In this document: in pieces, positions 34,071-42,260 of the stretch
How positions within the stretch are numbered: position 1 is the stretch's first letter
Layout: each line of letters opens with the position of its first letter
Origin: Roseivirga sp.
Lineage (GTDB): Bacteria; Bacteroidota; Bacteroidia; Cytophagales; Cyclobacteriaceae
Length of the DNA stretch: 64,000 nucleotides
Reading direction: 5' to 3'
NCBI GenBank assembly: GCA_021404565.1
Contig: JAAWWF010000005.1
Location: 124,001 to 188,000, forward strand
The notes under the pieces: model-generated
Told to the model about the DNA's origin: nothing
What the model saw: the letters and a program-made list of their open reading frames with translations, nothing else
Databases searched by the model: none
Program-made: the position numbers and the translations under genes

Positions 34071-36275
34071 CTAGAGTCCTAAAGTGCTCACCGCATTGTT
34101 AGAGACGCCAAGGGAGTCGGCAACTGACTTCAGTTGCTTGATGATCCCCTTTGTATCCTCGTCACCGGCCTCAGCTGTCAGCTTTAGCATAAGTGCCGCA
34201 ATGCTCATGTTTTTTACATCTTCGGACCCCAGGCCGAACCTGTCCAGAAAGCCACGGAGGCTGTCTTTGAAGTTTCCGCCTGTCTCCCCGCCAAGGAAGC
34301 TGTCTTTTATATCGGAGAGTACATCACTGTTGTTCACCAGTCTGTCGGCAGATCTGCCTTTAGAAATGGCACCCATGATTTGTTCAAAGAACATGGTCTC
34401 TCCACCTACAATCTCAATGTTGGCGGCTTTAAGCGCATCGGAGATAACCTGAGCCTGGGCTTGTGCAATCTCTTTCGAGATATTGATCTGAGCCAGCTCG
34501 ATCTCCTTCTCTTTGGCCAGTTTGAGCTTGAATTCCTCATGGTACCTTCCTGGTCCATCGAAGTCTTTCATGGCATCTGCTTTCTCTTTAATGCCTTTGG
34601 CATCGGCAGCAAACTTCTCTGCCATAACTTTGGCTTCCACCAGTCCGCGTTTTTCTTCTGCCACGGCAGTTTTCTCAATCACGTAGGCATCAGATTCACC
34701 TTGTTCCTTACTCACTGTCGCTTGCGCCAGACCTATTTTCTGATCGGCTTCAGCTTGTGCGAGACCTTTCATTTTAATGCCCTTGGCTTCAGCTTCAGCT
34801 TGTGCTTCAATTACGGCAGCTTCAGACTCTCCTTGTTTCTCTCTGGCAGCCGCTTTGGCTTCCATTACCTGGGCTTCTGACAGACCTATGGCTGCAGCTT
34901 CAGCAGCTTGTGCTTCAGCTAGCGTCTTCGTGGCCTGTGCCTGGTGTACGGCTGAGCTTTCGGCAGCTTGTGCATCAATCATTACCTGCTTGGCATGATG
35001 TTCAGCAGCCTGCTTCTTAGCCTCGGCACTCTTGATCTCTTTTACCAAAGACTCTTCTGCGTCACGTTCGGCATTGGTGATGGCTACAGTTTTCATCCTG
35101 TCCGCCTCTGCAAGAGCCCTGGTGTCCTTGATCTTCTCTTCTTCCTCCACCACAGTTTTCTCAACTGCAATTCTCTCGCGGATGATGTCCTGGATATTCT
35201 TACGCTCTTCTTCCAGTGCCTTCTCTTTGGCAATTCTCGCCAGCTCTACCAGCCTTTCTTTCTCTGTTAGCTCAAGCAGTCTGGCCTGATCTACACGTTC
35301 TTGTTCGACTGCCTCTGTGCGCTCCTTATTCTTTTGGGCGACAACAATCTCTCTGAGTTTGTTCTCTTGCGCTACCAGTAATTCCTGATCTGTAGAGATA
35401 GTGGCATTGCCTGCCTTCAGACGTTCTTCTTCTTTTACCTTATTGGTTTCCGCCTCTTCTCTGGCGCGGATGCTTTCAATCTCACGTTTTTGCCTTGCTT
35501 CTGTTTCTTCCAGTTGTTTCTCCAGTTCTAATACGGTTTCACGAGCCTCCACATCCTGCTTCTTGATCGTCTTTTGTTTCTCACGCTCGATATAGTTCGA
35601 CTTGATCTTTTGCTCAGAGGTCAGCTCAATAATTTTCTTAATACCCTCAGAATCCAGAATGTTGTTTTCATTCATGTTCTCCAGAGGTGTCTGCTCCAGA
35701 TAGTCAATGGCGCAATCATCCAGTACATAACCATTCAGGTCGGTACCAATAATATTCAGAATTTCTCTCTTAAAATCGTCTCGTGAGTTATACAGCTCAA
35801 CAAAGTCAAACTGCTTACCGACAGTTTTCAGGGCTTCAGAGAATTTGGCATCAAAAAGTATTTCCAGGGCTTCCTGATTTGAGGCACGGGCACAGCCAAT
35901 GGACTGGGCTACCTGTTTTACGTCTTCGTGGGTTTGGTTTACGCGGACAAAGAAGGTCACCTTGATATCGGCACGCATGTTATCCTTACAGACAAGGCCG
36001 TCTGTCGCTGTGCGAGCGATTACGATGGTTTTCAGGGTGATGTCCATAACCTCCATTTTATGTAAAACGGGGATCAGAAACATACCTGAGAAAGCCACTT
36101 TGGTGCCGCCAGCACCTGTTTTCACAAGAGCTTCGCCTTGCAATGCCTTTTTCCACATTTTCGACACAAATGCGATAATGGCAATTAGAATGATTCCGGA
36201 AATCACAGATATGACGAGCATCTGATTTCCAAAAGTGGATTGGGTGAGTATTGAGAGTGTGTGGTCTTCAAACAT
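34071..36275 (-). CDS. Flotillin family protein (YqiK-like)
   Basis: A 734-residue membrane scaffold protein. One N-terminal helix (about residues 20-42), an SPFH/band-7 domain (about 50-215, including VKTGAGGTKVAFSGMFLIPV), a very long Ala/Glu/Lys-rich coiled coil (about 230-620) with repeats such as EAQAAEAAAIG and GESEAAVIEAQ, and a C-terminal domain (about 640-734). The layout matches E. coli YqiK and other bacterial flotillins, which organise membrane microdomains. It starts 11 bases after the OB-fold YqiJ-like gene, its usual partner. High expression relative to later genes is possible because hairpins follow it. Confidence 0.92.
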   Translation of the reverse strand: MFEDHTLSILTQSTFGNQMLVISVISGIILIAIIAFVSKMWKKALQGEALVKTGAGGTKVAFSGMFLIPVLHKMEVMDITLKTIVIARTATDGLVCKDNMRADIKVTFFVRVNQTHEDVKQVAQSIGCARASNQEALEILFDAKFSEALKTVGKQFDFVELYNSRDDFKREILNIIGTDLNGYVLDDCAIDYLEQTPLENMNENNILDSEGIKKIIELTSEQKIKSNYIEREKQKTIKKQDVEARETVLELEKQLEETEARQKREIESIRAREEAETNKVKEEERLKAGNATISTDQELLVAQENKLREIVVAQKNKERTEAVEQERVDQARLLELTEKERLVELARIAKEKALEEERKNIQDIIRERIAVEKTVVEEEEKIKDTRALAEADRMKTVAITNAERDAEESLVKEIKSAEAKKQAAEHHAKQVMIDAQAAESSAVHQAQATKTLAEAQAAEAAAIGLSEAQVMEAKAAAREKQGESEAAVIEAQAEAEAKGIKMKGLAQAEADQKIGLAQATVSKEQGESDAYVIEKTAVAEEKRGLVEAKVMAEKFAADAKGIKEKADAMKDFDGPGRYHEEFKLKLAKEKEIELAQINISKEIAQAQAQVISDALKAANIEIVGGETMFFEQIMGAISKGRSADRLVNNSDVLSDIKDSFLGGETGGNFKDSLRGFLDRFGLGSEDVKNMSIAALMLKLTAEAGDEDTKGIIKQLKSVADSLGVSNNAVSTLGL

Positions 36276-36286
36276 ATAGTTTCGGT

Positions 36287-36925
36287 TTAATGAGTATAGG
36301 GTTCAACAACATAGTACTTACCATCTTCATGGTATTCAATAACCAATCCTTCCTCTCCTTTTTTCATGACCCTGTCTTCTGTCGTTTTGGCGTTGATGCG
36401 ATAGTTCGACCCGTCTACATTTACTTCTACCTGGCCAACACTGTCGCTGTTCAGCGTCAATATTACGTGGCAGATTTTACCAATCATGGTCGTGGTCGTT
36501 TCGCCTTCGGCATTCATCTTCGAAAAGAGCTTTACAAAGGGCATTGTCAAAAATTTGGCTACAAATAAACTTACCAGCAGGTTGGGGATCAGAAAAACGA
36601 TACCTAACAAAAGGTTGGTATTCCCGATCAGCTCGTTAAGCTGGACAGATATCAGCCACATAGGCAAAGCCAGAAAGCTGACAAAGATCATTAGTGGAAT
36701 ATGGGGCAGGTTAAAAAAAATCAAAACAGAGTTTAACCAACCCACAGAGATATCTGCATCGGCATCTACTTCAGGACCATCCACATCTACGTCAACATCA
36801 ATATCAAAGAAGTCCATGTCTACCGCTCCGAACATCACAACTACCCAATAGATGAGTACGAATATGAGCAAGAAGGAAGGAATGGCGTTGGCTCCTTGAA
36901 AAGAGAGTTCCAGTAGTTCTTTCAT
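36287..36925 (-). CDS. YqiJ-like OB-fold (NfeD-like) membrane protein
   Basis: A 212-residue protein: helix near residues 15-35, an acidic Asp/Val loop (FFDIDVDVDVDGPEVDADAD, about 40-60), three further helices (about 63-135), then a soluble OB-fold from about 148 (IGKICHVILTLNSDSVGQVE) to the end. YqiJ and NfeD-type proteins pair with flotillins and stomatins, the OB domain lying against the SPFH ring. The Asp-rich loop may bind divalent cations, inference only. It is followed 11 bases later by the flotillin gene. Confidence 0.88.
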   Translation of the reverse strand: MKELLELSFQGANAIPSFLLIFVLIYWVVVMFGAVDMDFFDIDVDVDVDGPEVDADADISVGWLNSVLIFFNLPHIPLMIFVSFLALPMWLISVQLNELIGNTNLLLGIVFLIPNLLVSLFVAKFLTMPFVKLFSKMNAEGETTTTMIGKICHVILTLNSDSVGQVEVNVDGSNYRINAKTTEDRVMKKGEEGLVIEYHEDGKYYVVEPYTH

Positions 36926-37032
36926 CTGGTTCTGGTTAGAGATAATATAATGTTACAATAATCCTAAAACGGATTGAGGCAAAAGAAAGCTGATTTGCGA
37001 CACTCTTTGAAATCAGCTTTTAGGTAATCTTC

Positions 37033-37089
37033 GTCCGGGCAGGGGCCGGCCAATGCCCGGACTTTATATAATTGACTGACGTACGTCAG
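37033..37089. other. Hairpin and 14-base palindrome between the PspA and YqiJ-like genes
   Basis: GTCCGGGCA (37033-37041) and TGCCCGGAC (37054-37062) form a 9-base perfect stem around a GC-rich loop. Next to it, 37076-37089 is the perfect palindrome CTGACGTACGTCAG. The 172-base gap (36926-37097) is the longest in the first half of the minus-strand operon. The hairpin may cap the PspA message; the palindrome is a candidate protein-binding site. Confidence 0.55.
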
Positions 37090-37097
37090 GGTGTTCC

Positions 37098-37802
37098 TTA
37101 CATTCCCAGCTTGGCCTTCAGGGCCGCCAGGTCGTCAGAAGCCTGTGCTTCTACAGCACCACCTTCCAGGGCCTTGTCGATTTCATCATCCACAGACTTG
37201 CTCTCGTTGGCGATTTCACCATAAGACTCTGCCAAAGCTTCGTCCTGAGCTACTTTCTCCTTCATTCTTTCGAGCATAGATACTGTGCTGGATGAGTCGA
37301 TTTGTGCCATTTGCTTGTTCAGGTTTTTAGTGGCAGTGCTCACTTTTACGCGTGCTTTCAGGGTCTTCAGCTCATTTTCATATTTGCTGATGGTGCTTCT
37401 GATTTTCTTCACGTTGCCGTCAAGCTGTGATACACTTGCATCAAACTTATCCTGATCTGCTTTGGCTCTGGTGGCCTGCTCAATGTTCTCACCTTTTTTT
37501 ACCAATGACTCACTGGCAAGTCTTTCCGCTTCGGCAGCATCCATATTTCCACCCTGCGCTTTTTTCAGCAGCAGCATGGCTTTTTGCTCATAGTCCTTGG
37601 CTTTGTTTGTATAGGTTTGAACATCATTCTTAGATCTGATAGCCATGGCTTTAACTTCGGCCAGAGCGTGAAGGCTTTTATCCAGATCCTTCTTTAAGTC
37701 TCTGATGCCTTGTTCCGTTAATTTGATAGGATTCTCCAATTTATCAATGGCGGAGTGCGCTTCGGCTTCTCCCATCTTGAAGATTCTTTTAAATATGTTC
37801 AT
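37098..37802 (-). CDS. PspA/IM30 (Vipp1) family protein
   Basis: A 234-residue, almost wholly alpha-helical protein. The N-terminal amphipathic segment MNIFKRIFKMGEAEAHSAID is typical of the ESCRT-III-like PspA/YjfJ group, followed by long helices and a central basic region (ARVKVSTATKNLNK, about 150-163) with the conserved T-x-x-x-N-x-x of the hairpin tip. These proteins polymerise on stressed membranes and limit proton leak. The YjfI-like gene 13 bases upstream and the YqiJ-like gene downstream mirror E. coli yjfI-yjfJ. No pspF-type regulator is near. Confidence 0.92.
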   Translation of the reverse strand: MNIFKRIFKMGEAEAHSAIDKLENPIKLTEQGIRDLKKDLDKSLHALAEVKAMAIRSKNDVQTYTNKAKDYEQKAMLLLKKAQGGNMDAAEAERLASESLVKKGENIEQATRAKADQDKFDASVSQLDGNVKKIRSTISKYENELKTLKARVKVSTATKNLNKQMAQIDSSSTVSMLERMKEKVAQDEALAESYGEIANESKSVDDEIDKALEGGAVEAQASDDLAALKAKLGM

Positions 37803-37815
37803 TGTTTTTTCCTTA

Positions 37816-38211
37816 TTAGTTTCCCGATAATTTTATTAGTTCGTCTGAGTACTCATTCAACAACAGTGATAGTGAGTTGAAAGAAGCCTCGACTTCATTT
37901 AAATCCAGATTTTCAAGTTGCAAGGTGTCTCTGAAGATCACTTTGCTACCAGAGTCATCTATGACGAATGATCCGTGAACAATGTCTCTGTTTTTCTGAA
38001 GTAAGTGCTTGTAATCGTCAGCGCTTGGCTCTTTGAGTTCTACCAAGAATTGTTCTATAATCAGTAGAGGATCTGCGATGCCAAGAACAAGGTTGTTAAT
38101 GCCATCTTCTTCATTGGATACCACAATGACCCCATCGGCTTCATCCTCAAGTAGAATGCTTAAGTCCAGTTCGAGTAGGTAGCTTTTGACTTTGTCAAAG
38201 TAATTGTTCAT
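37816..38211 (-). CDS. YjfI-like (DUF2170) protein
   Basis: A 131-residue acidic protein. LEDEADGVIVVSNEEDGINN near residues 20-40 and DIVHGSFVIDDSGSKVIFRD near 75-95 match the DUF2170 pattern (a V-H-G-S/A-F-x-L-D segment followed by an F-x-D-x-L-x-L-E-N-L motif). E. coli YjfI is the namesake and also lies directly upstream of a PspA homolog. It is the first gene of the long minus-strand operon, so the promoter must lie in 38212-38420. Confidence 0.82.
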   Translation of the reverse strand: MNNYFDKVKSYLLELDLSILLEDEADGVIVVSNEEDGINNLVLGIADPLLIIEQFLVELKEPSADDYKHLLQKNRDIVHGSFVIDDSGSKVIFRDTLQLENLDLNEVEASFNSLSLLLNEYSDELIKLSGN

Positions 38212-38252
38212 AATCTGTTAAGGTTTGTAGTGATTAACTAATCGGGTTATAT

Positions 38253-38260
38253 CAAATTTA
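38253..38260 (-). promoter_or_regulatory. Candidate -7 box for the YjfI-PspA operon
   Basis: Read on the minus strand, TAAATTTG matches the Bacteroidota -7 consensus TAnnTTTG and lies about 42 bases upstream of the first start codon. A clear TTTG -33 element is not seen. The surrounding AT-rich repeat makes a chance match possible. Confidence 0.35.
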
Positions 38261-38375
38261 AAAATTTAAATTTAGCCCTAAGTTAATTCTGTTGGTTCAT
38301 TCTGCGGCAGCTTTTCGTTTTGTTTACAGCTTTTGTTTTTTGCCGCTGTCTGACTATGTTTACGTAACAATATTA

Positions 38376-38388
38376 CTAAAAGTTTTAG
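38376..38388. promoter_or_regulatory. Candidate operator upstream of the XRE regulator
   Basis: CTAAAAGTTTTAG is a perfect 13-base inverted repeat with a central G, 32 bases upstream of the regulator start and between it and the divergent operon. An 8-base palindrome TTACGTAA lies at 38360-38367. Either could bind the dimeric regulator. Confidence 0.45.
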
Positions 38389-38420
38389 AATAGCTCAAAA
38401 AAGTAGCAAAATATTTTTCA

Positions 38421-39218
38421 ATGTCATACGTAGGGAAGAACATTAAGCGCATAAGGAGCGTCAGAAAGCTCAGTCAGGCCGATTTTGCTAAATTGTTTAA
38501 TCTGGCCAGACCCAGCGTAGGCGCTTATGAAGAGGGTAGATCGGAGCCAAAAATCCAGACTTTGCTGGATATTGCTCAAAAGTTTGGCTTATCTGTGGAC
38601 ATTTTGCTAACGAAAGAACTAACGGTAAATGACCTCTATAAACTGGATATGGTCAATGAGAAGTTTGATCAGGTACATGGGGGGGCTACTACATCAAGGC
38701 AGATAATCAAGACCAATGCGATCGGTTTTGTGCGCTCGGCCAACTTTCTGGAATACATCGTAAACTACCAGAATCGCGATTTTCTTAACGCTTTGCCTCC
38801 AATTGATTTGCCGCTGAGCTTTAAAGGAGAGGTCAGGGCTTTTGAAATGTACGGCCCGGAAATGGATTACAGCCATAGTGGTATACATCATGGAGACATT
38901 TTGCTCTGCCGAAAAGAAACGGTAACACCCGAGAATCCCTTAAAAAACGGCAAGGTATACGTGGTGGTGACCAAAGATCAGGTGATTGTGAGAAGGTTAA
39001 AGGATGCTGATGCTAAAAAAATGAGCATGATTTCCGATGACCCTAATTATAATGAGATAGAGGTGATGATAGATGATGACCTGCTGGAGATATGGAAAGT
39101 GAAAGGTGTATATAGTACTTACCTCAATCCTCCCAAGCTGTTGGGAGAGAAGGTGATGAGACTTGAGAAGGCAATCAAGGGTATTACCGAACGCCTTGCA
39201 AAACTCGAAACCGACTAA
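38421..39218 (+). CDS. XRE-family regulator with LexA/S24-like C-terminal domain lacking catalytic Ser
   Basis: A 265-residue regulator. Residues 5-60 form an XRE helix-turn-helix (LSQADFAKLFNLARPSVGAY). A C-terminal S24/LexA-like beta domain follows from about 130 to 235. At the place where LexA-like proteins have G-S/D-S-M, this protein reads YGPEMDYSHSGIHHGDILLC, with no serine aligned to the nucleophile, and the later lysine position reads VIVRRLKD. Self-cleavage therefore seems lost; the domain may sense a ligand or dimerise. It ends with a coiled tail. It diverges from the YjfI-PspA operon and likely controls it. Confidence 0.85.
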   Translation: MSYVGKNIKRIRSVRKLSQADFAKLFNLARPSVGAYEEGRSEPKIQTLLDIAQKFGLSVDILLTKELTVNDLYKLDMVNEKFDQVHGGATTSRQIIKTNAIGFVRSANFLEYIVNYQNRDFLNALPPIDLPLSFKGEVRAFEMYGPEMDYSHSGIHHGDILLCRKETVTPENPLKNGKVYVVVTKDQVIVRRLKDADAKKMSMISDDPNYNEIEVMIDDDLLEIWKVKGVYSTYLNPPKLLGEKVMRLEKAIKGITERLAKLETD

Positions 39219-39228
39219 TCTTGAACCT

Positions 39229-39915
39229 ATGCAGGAACTGATCGCTTATCTGGAAGAGAGTATAGCAGACAATGCCTTCTCGCGTGGTGAGAAACGCGGA
39301 TTCAAAGAAATGCTCAGACAACGTGATCTGCAAAAGCAGGACTATGATTTTTTGAGAAGTAAGGTGTTCGATCTGGCGATGGCTCGCGCCAACACAGAGA
39401 ATTATGCTCATGTGATCGCATGGCTTGAAGAGATTAACAAAACCCTGGTACCCAAAGTAGGAACGACCAGTACAGAGCAGGTTTATTTTAGTCCTGGTGA
39501 TGATTGCCTGAATGCCATTCGTCAGCAGCTTCGGTCGGCCATATCAACAGTGCGTATTTGTGTGTTTACCATAAGCGATGATCGTATTACCAATGAAATC
39601 AAATCGGCACACAGGCGCGGAGTTTCAGTGAGGGTATTAACGGACAATGATAAATCTCTGGACCTGGGCTCCGACATAGAAGAGTTGGTACGGGACGGGG
39701 TAGAGGTGAAGATGGACAATACTCGGAACCATATGCATCACAAGTTTGCAGTAGTTGATAAGGAGTACCTGATGACGGGCAGTTATAACTGGACCAGAAG
39801 CGCTGCCAACTACAATCATGAAAACATTCTGCTGACCACAGACAAAGGGGTGGTAAGAGAATACCTGAAGGAATTTGAAAAGCTTTGGAGGCAAATGGAT
39901 TTTTATCATGGGTAG
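39229..39915 (+). CDS. Phospholipase D-like (single HKD motif) nuclease-family protein
   Basis: A 228-residue protein. The first 80 residues are a helical domain (EESIADNAFSRGEKRGFKEM) and the PLD domain covers about 85-225, with the single H-x-K-x4-D motif in HMHHKFAVVDKEYLMTGSYN near residues 160-180. One-HKD proteins of this size (Nuc- and mitoPLD-like) act as homodimers on nucleic acid or phospholipids such as cardiolipin. No signal peptide is seen, so it is likely cytoplasmic. The ATG at 39229 is 10 bases past the regulator stop, so the two are co-transcribed. Confidence 0.87.
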   Translation: MQELIAYLEESIADNAFSRGEKRGFKEMLRQRDLQKQDYDFLRSKVFDLAMARANTENYAHVIAWLEEINKTLVPKVGTTSTEQVYFSPGDDCLNAIRQQLRSAISTVRICVFTISDDRITNEIKSAHRRGVSVRVLTDNDKSLDLGSDIEELVRDGVEVKMDNTRNHMHHKFAVVDKEYLMTGSYNWTRSAANYNHENILLTTDKGVVREYLKEFEKLWRQMDFYHG

Positions 39916-40104
39916 GTCGACTTCGTTGCCCGACACAAGAGGGAAGAAATAGAAAGAGAGGAGCATAACCAAATTGGGAATACCCTGTACTCAATACTTA
40001 CTACTAAGTATGCGTATCCCACATTCCCGCAGCAATACCTTCGAAAGTCTGCCAAAATCGATCTCTATTCGGTTATGAATTTCGGTCAACTCCTGAAACT
40101 TTTG

Positions 40105-40112
40105 TATTTTTG
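40105..40112 (+). promoter_or_regulatory. Candidate -7 box of clpS
   Basis: TATTTTTG matches TAnnTTTG and ends 16 bases before the clpS start codon. The -33 element is only approximate (TTTC near 40080). Confidence 0.4.
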
Positions 40113-40128
40113 ACAAAATTAATGTGTT

Positions 40129-40410
40129 ATGAAGCTCAGTTACGAGGAAGAACAGCTCTTGGAAGTGCAGGATAATGTTGTTGAAGAAGACGTATGTGAT
40201 CTGGTAGTTTTCAACGATGATGTAAACACATTTGAGCATGTTATCAATACGCTCATGAAAATTTGTAAACACAATGCAGAGCAGGCCGAGCAATGTGCAA
40301 TGCTAATCCACTATAAGGGCAAATGTGTTGTGAAGCACGGTAGTTTTCCGGAGCTGAGGCCAATGTGTGAGGGCATTCTCGATGCTGGTATCACTGCCAC
40401 TATTATGTGA
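40129..40410 (+). CDS. clpS: ATP-dependent Clp protease adaptor ClpS
   Basis: A 93-residue adaptor that delivers N-degron substrates to ClpAP or ClpCP. VVFNDDVNTFEHVINTLMKI near residues 26-45 contains the N-D-D-x-x-T-x-x-x-V substrate-pocket motif, and the remainder (AEQCAMLIHYKGKCVVKHG) matches Bacteroidota ClpS. No clpA or clpC gene lies beside it. It precedes recR by 29 bases. Confidence 0.93.
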   Translation: MKLSYEEEQLLEVQDNVVEEDVCDLVVFNDDVNTFEHVINTLMKICKHNAEQAEQCAMLIHYKGKCVVKHGSFPELRPMCEGILDAGITATIM

Positions 40411-40439
40411 TTTACTGACTGTCTAAAGTCTTAAAATCT

Positions 40440-41048
40440 TTGAATTTCCCTCCCAAACTCGTTGAAAACGCGATAGAAGAAATCTCTAAACTTCCGGGTA
40501 TAGGCAAAAAAACCGCGTTAAGGTTGGTGCTGCATTTACTCAGACAAGAAGAGTCTTCCACTGATAACCTGACAGATGCACTCAAAGACCTGAGAACGGG
40601 TGTTAAGTACTGTGATACCTGTCATATCATCTCTGATACTTCTGATTGTACCTGTCGTACAGTAAAGCGTAATCTTACTACTATTTGCGTTGTGGAGGAT
40701 ACTCCTGATGTGCTTGCTATTGAAAATACAGCACAGTACAGAGGCCTTTATCATGTTCTGGGAGGGGTCATTTCACCCATCGAGGGCATAGGTCCGGCTG
40801 ACGTTAATATCGATTCCCTAATTAATCGGATAAAAAGTAGTGAGCCTAAAATAGAAGAGGTAATTTTGGCCCTCAATCCGACAATGGAGGGCGATACAAC
40901 GGCATTTTACATCACCCGCAAGTTGAAGGAGTATGGGGTGAAAATCACCTCAATTGCTCGTGGTATTCCTATAGGAGGCGAACTCGAATATGCCGATGAA
41001 GTTACGCTTGGCCGGAGTATCATGACAAGGACGACATACGAACAATAA
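40440..41048 (+). CDS. recR: Recombination mediator RecR (TTG start)
   Basis: A 202-residue protein of the RecFOR pathway that helps RecA load on gapped DNA. Helix-hairpin-helix EISKLPGIGKKTALRL near residues 13-28, a C4 zinc finger (CDTCHIISDTSDCTC near 55-69), and a Toprim domain with VVEDTPDVLAIENT near 79-92 are present. The frame has no ATG before the conserved N-terminus NFPPKLVENAIEE, and an in-frame stop lies 8 codons upstream, so the TTG at 40440 is the start. Confidence 0.95.
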   Translation: MNFPPKLVENAIEEISKLPGIGKKTALRLVLHLLRQEESSTDNLTDALKDLRTGVKYCDTCHIISDTSDCTCRTVKRNLTTICVVEDTPDVLAIENTAQYRGLYHVLGGVISPIEGIGPADVNIDSLINRIKSSEPKIEEVILALNPTMEGDTTAFYITRKLKEYGVKITSIARGIPIGGELEYADEVTLGRSIMTRTTYEQ

Positions 41049-41063
41049 TTTTTTGATACATCC

Positions 41064-42260
41064 ATGAACATTGTATCTGACCGAATCAAGAATATGGCTG
41101 AGTCAGCCACCCTGGCCATGGCGGCCAAGGCGCGCGAGTACAAAGCGAAAGGTATCGAAGTAATCAGCTTAAGCCTGGGTGAGCCGGACTTTAAAACCCC
41201 ATTACATATTCAGGAAGGTGCCAAGGCTGCCATTGACGAGCAGAAGTATTTTGCCTATCCTCCTGTGAATGGCTATGCTGATGTAAGGCAAGCCATTTCT
41301 GATAAGTTTAATCGAGAAAATTCGCTTAACTACAGTGCAGATCAGGTGGTAATTTCCAATGGTGCCAAGCAGTCTATTGCCAATGTGATGATGGCCCTGT
41401 TAAACAAAGGGGATGAAGTTGTGGTATTTTCACCTTTCTGGGTGAGCTATACTGCGCTGATTGAAATAGCAGGTGGAACTCCTGTTTTGGTCAAAGGAGG
41501 AATTGAATCTGATTTTAAGGTAACGCCTGAGCAGCTTGAAGCAGCTATAACGGACAAAACCAAGGCCATTATCTATTCATCGCCCTGTAATCCTACAGGT
41601 TCGGTTTTTACAAAGGATGAATTGACAGCGTTGGCTGAGGTGATTAAAAGGCACGATAACATCGTGGTGATTGCCGATGAGATATATGAGCTGATCAACT
41701 TTACGGGGGCGCATGCGAGTATGGGAGCCATTGACGGCATGTTGGACAGAACAGTAACCATAAATGGTATGGCCAAAGGGTTTGCCATGACTGGTTGGAG
41801 AGTTGGTTATATCGGTGCTCCTCTCTGGCTGGCAAAGGCTTGTAATAAAATCCAGGGTCAGTTTACTTCAGCAAACTGTGGTATTGCCCAACGAGCCGCA
41901 CTGACTGCCCTGACTTCAGACCTGGGACCTTCGCACGAAATGGCCAAAGAGTATTTAAGAAGACGTGGCCTCGTTAAAGAGTTATTGGACGATATTCCCG
42001 GTGTGAAAACCAACCTGCCTACAGGCGCTTTCTACTTCTTTCCAGATGTGAGTTCTTACTTTGGCAAGTCAGATGGTGAAAGCACTATCAACAATGCCAG
42101 TGACCTGTGCATGTATCTTTTGGATAATGCTCAGGTATCCCTTGTAACAGGTGAGGCTTTTGGTGATGCAAATTGTATTCGACTTTCCTATGCCGCTTCG
42201 GAGGCCGATTTGAGAGAGGCCATCAGAAGAATTAAAGAAGCACTTTCAAAACTATCATAA
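41064..42260 (+). CDS. Pyridoxal-phosphate-dependent aminotransferase, class I (aspartate-aminotransferase-like)
   Basis: A 398-residue cytoplasmic enzyme. SLGEPDFKTP near residue 38, the PLP-contact segment SSPCNPTGSVF near 172, the aspartate and tyrosine in IADEIYELINF near 205, and the PLP lysine in TINGMAKGFAMTGWRVGYIG near 239 are all seen. This type I-gamma form usually uses aspartate or prephenate with 2-oxoglutarate. Its stop shares a base with the start of rfaE1, so these genes overlap in a small operon. Confidence 0.92.
   Translation: MNIVSDRIKNMAESATLAMAAKAREYKAKGIEVISLSLGEPDFKTPLHIQEGAKAAIDEQKYFAYPPVNGYADVRQAISDKFNRENSLNYSADQVVISNGAKQSIANVMMALLNKGDEVVVFSPFWVSYTALIEIAGGTPVLVKGGIESDFKVTPEQLEAAITDKTKAIIYSSPCNPTGSVFTKDELTALAEVIKRHDNIVVIADEIYELINFTGAHASMGAIDGMLDRTVTINGMAKGFAMTGWRVGYIGAPLWLAKACNKIQGQFTSANCGIAQRAALTALTSDLGPSHEMAKEYLRRRGLVKELLDDIPGVKTNLPTGAFYFFPDVSSYFGKSDGESTINNASDLCMYLLDNAQVSLVTGEAFGDANCIRLSYAASEADLREAIRRIKEALSKLS

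Noticed and set aside
34084-36225. Series of plus-strand frames opposite the flotillin gene
   Set aside because: Alanine- and glutamate-rich repeats of flotillin give long Cys/Ser/Leu-rich frames in reverse; these are artefacts of the repeat composition.
38421-39915. Prophage immunity region (XRE regulator plus nuclease)
   Set aside because: No integrase, terminase, capsid or att-like repeats are present in the window, and neighbours on both sides are chromosomal.
39991-40293. 100-codon minus-strand frame over clpS
   Set aside because: It covers the start of clpS, which has an intact N-D-D-x-x-T motif; the reverse frame has no support.
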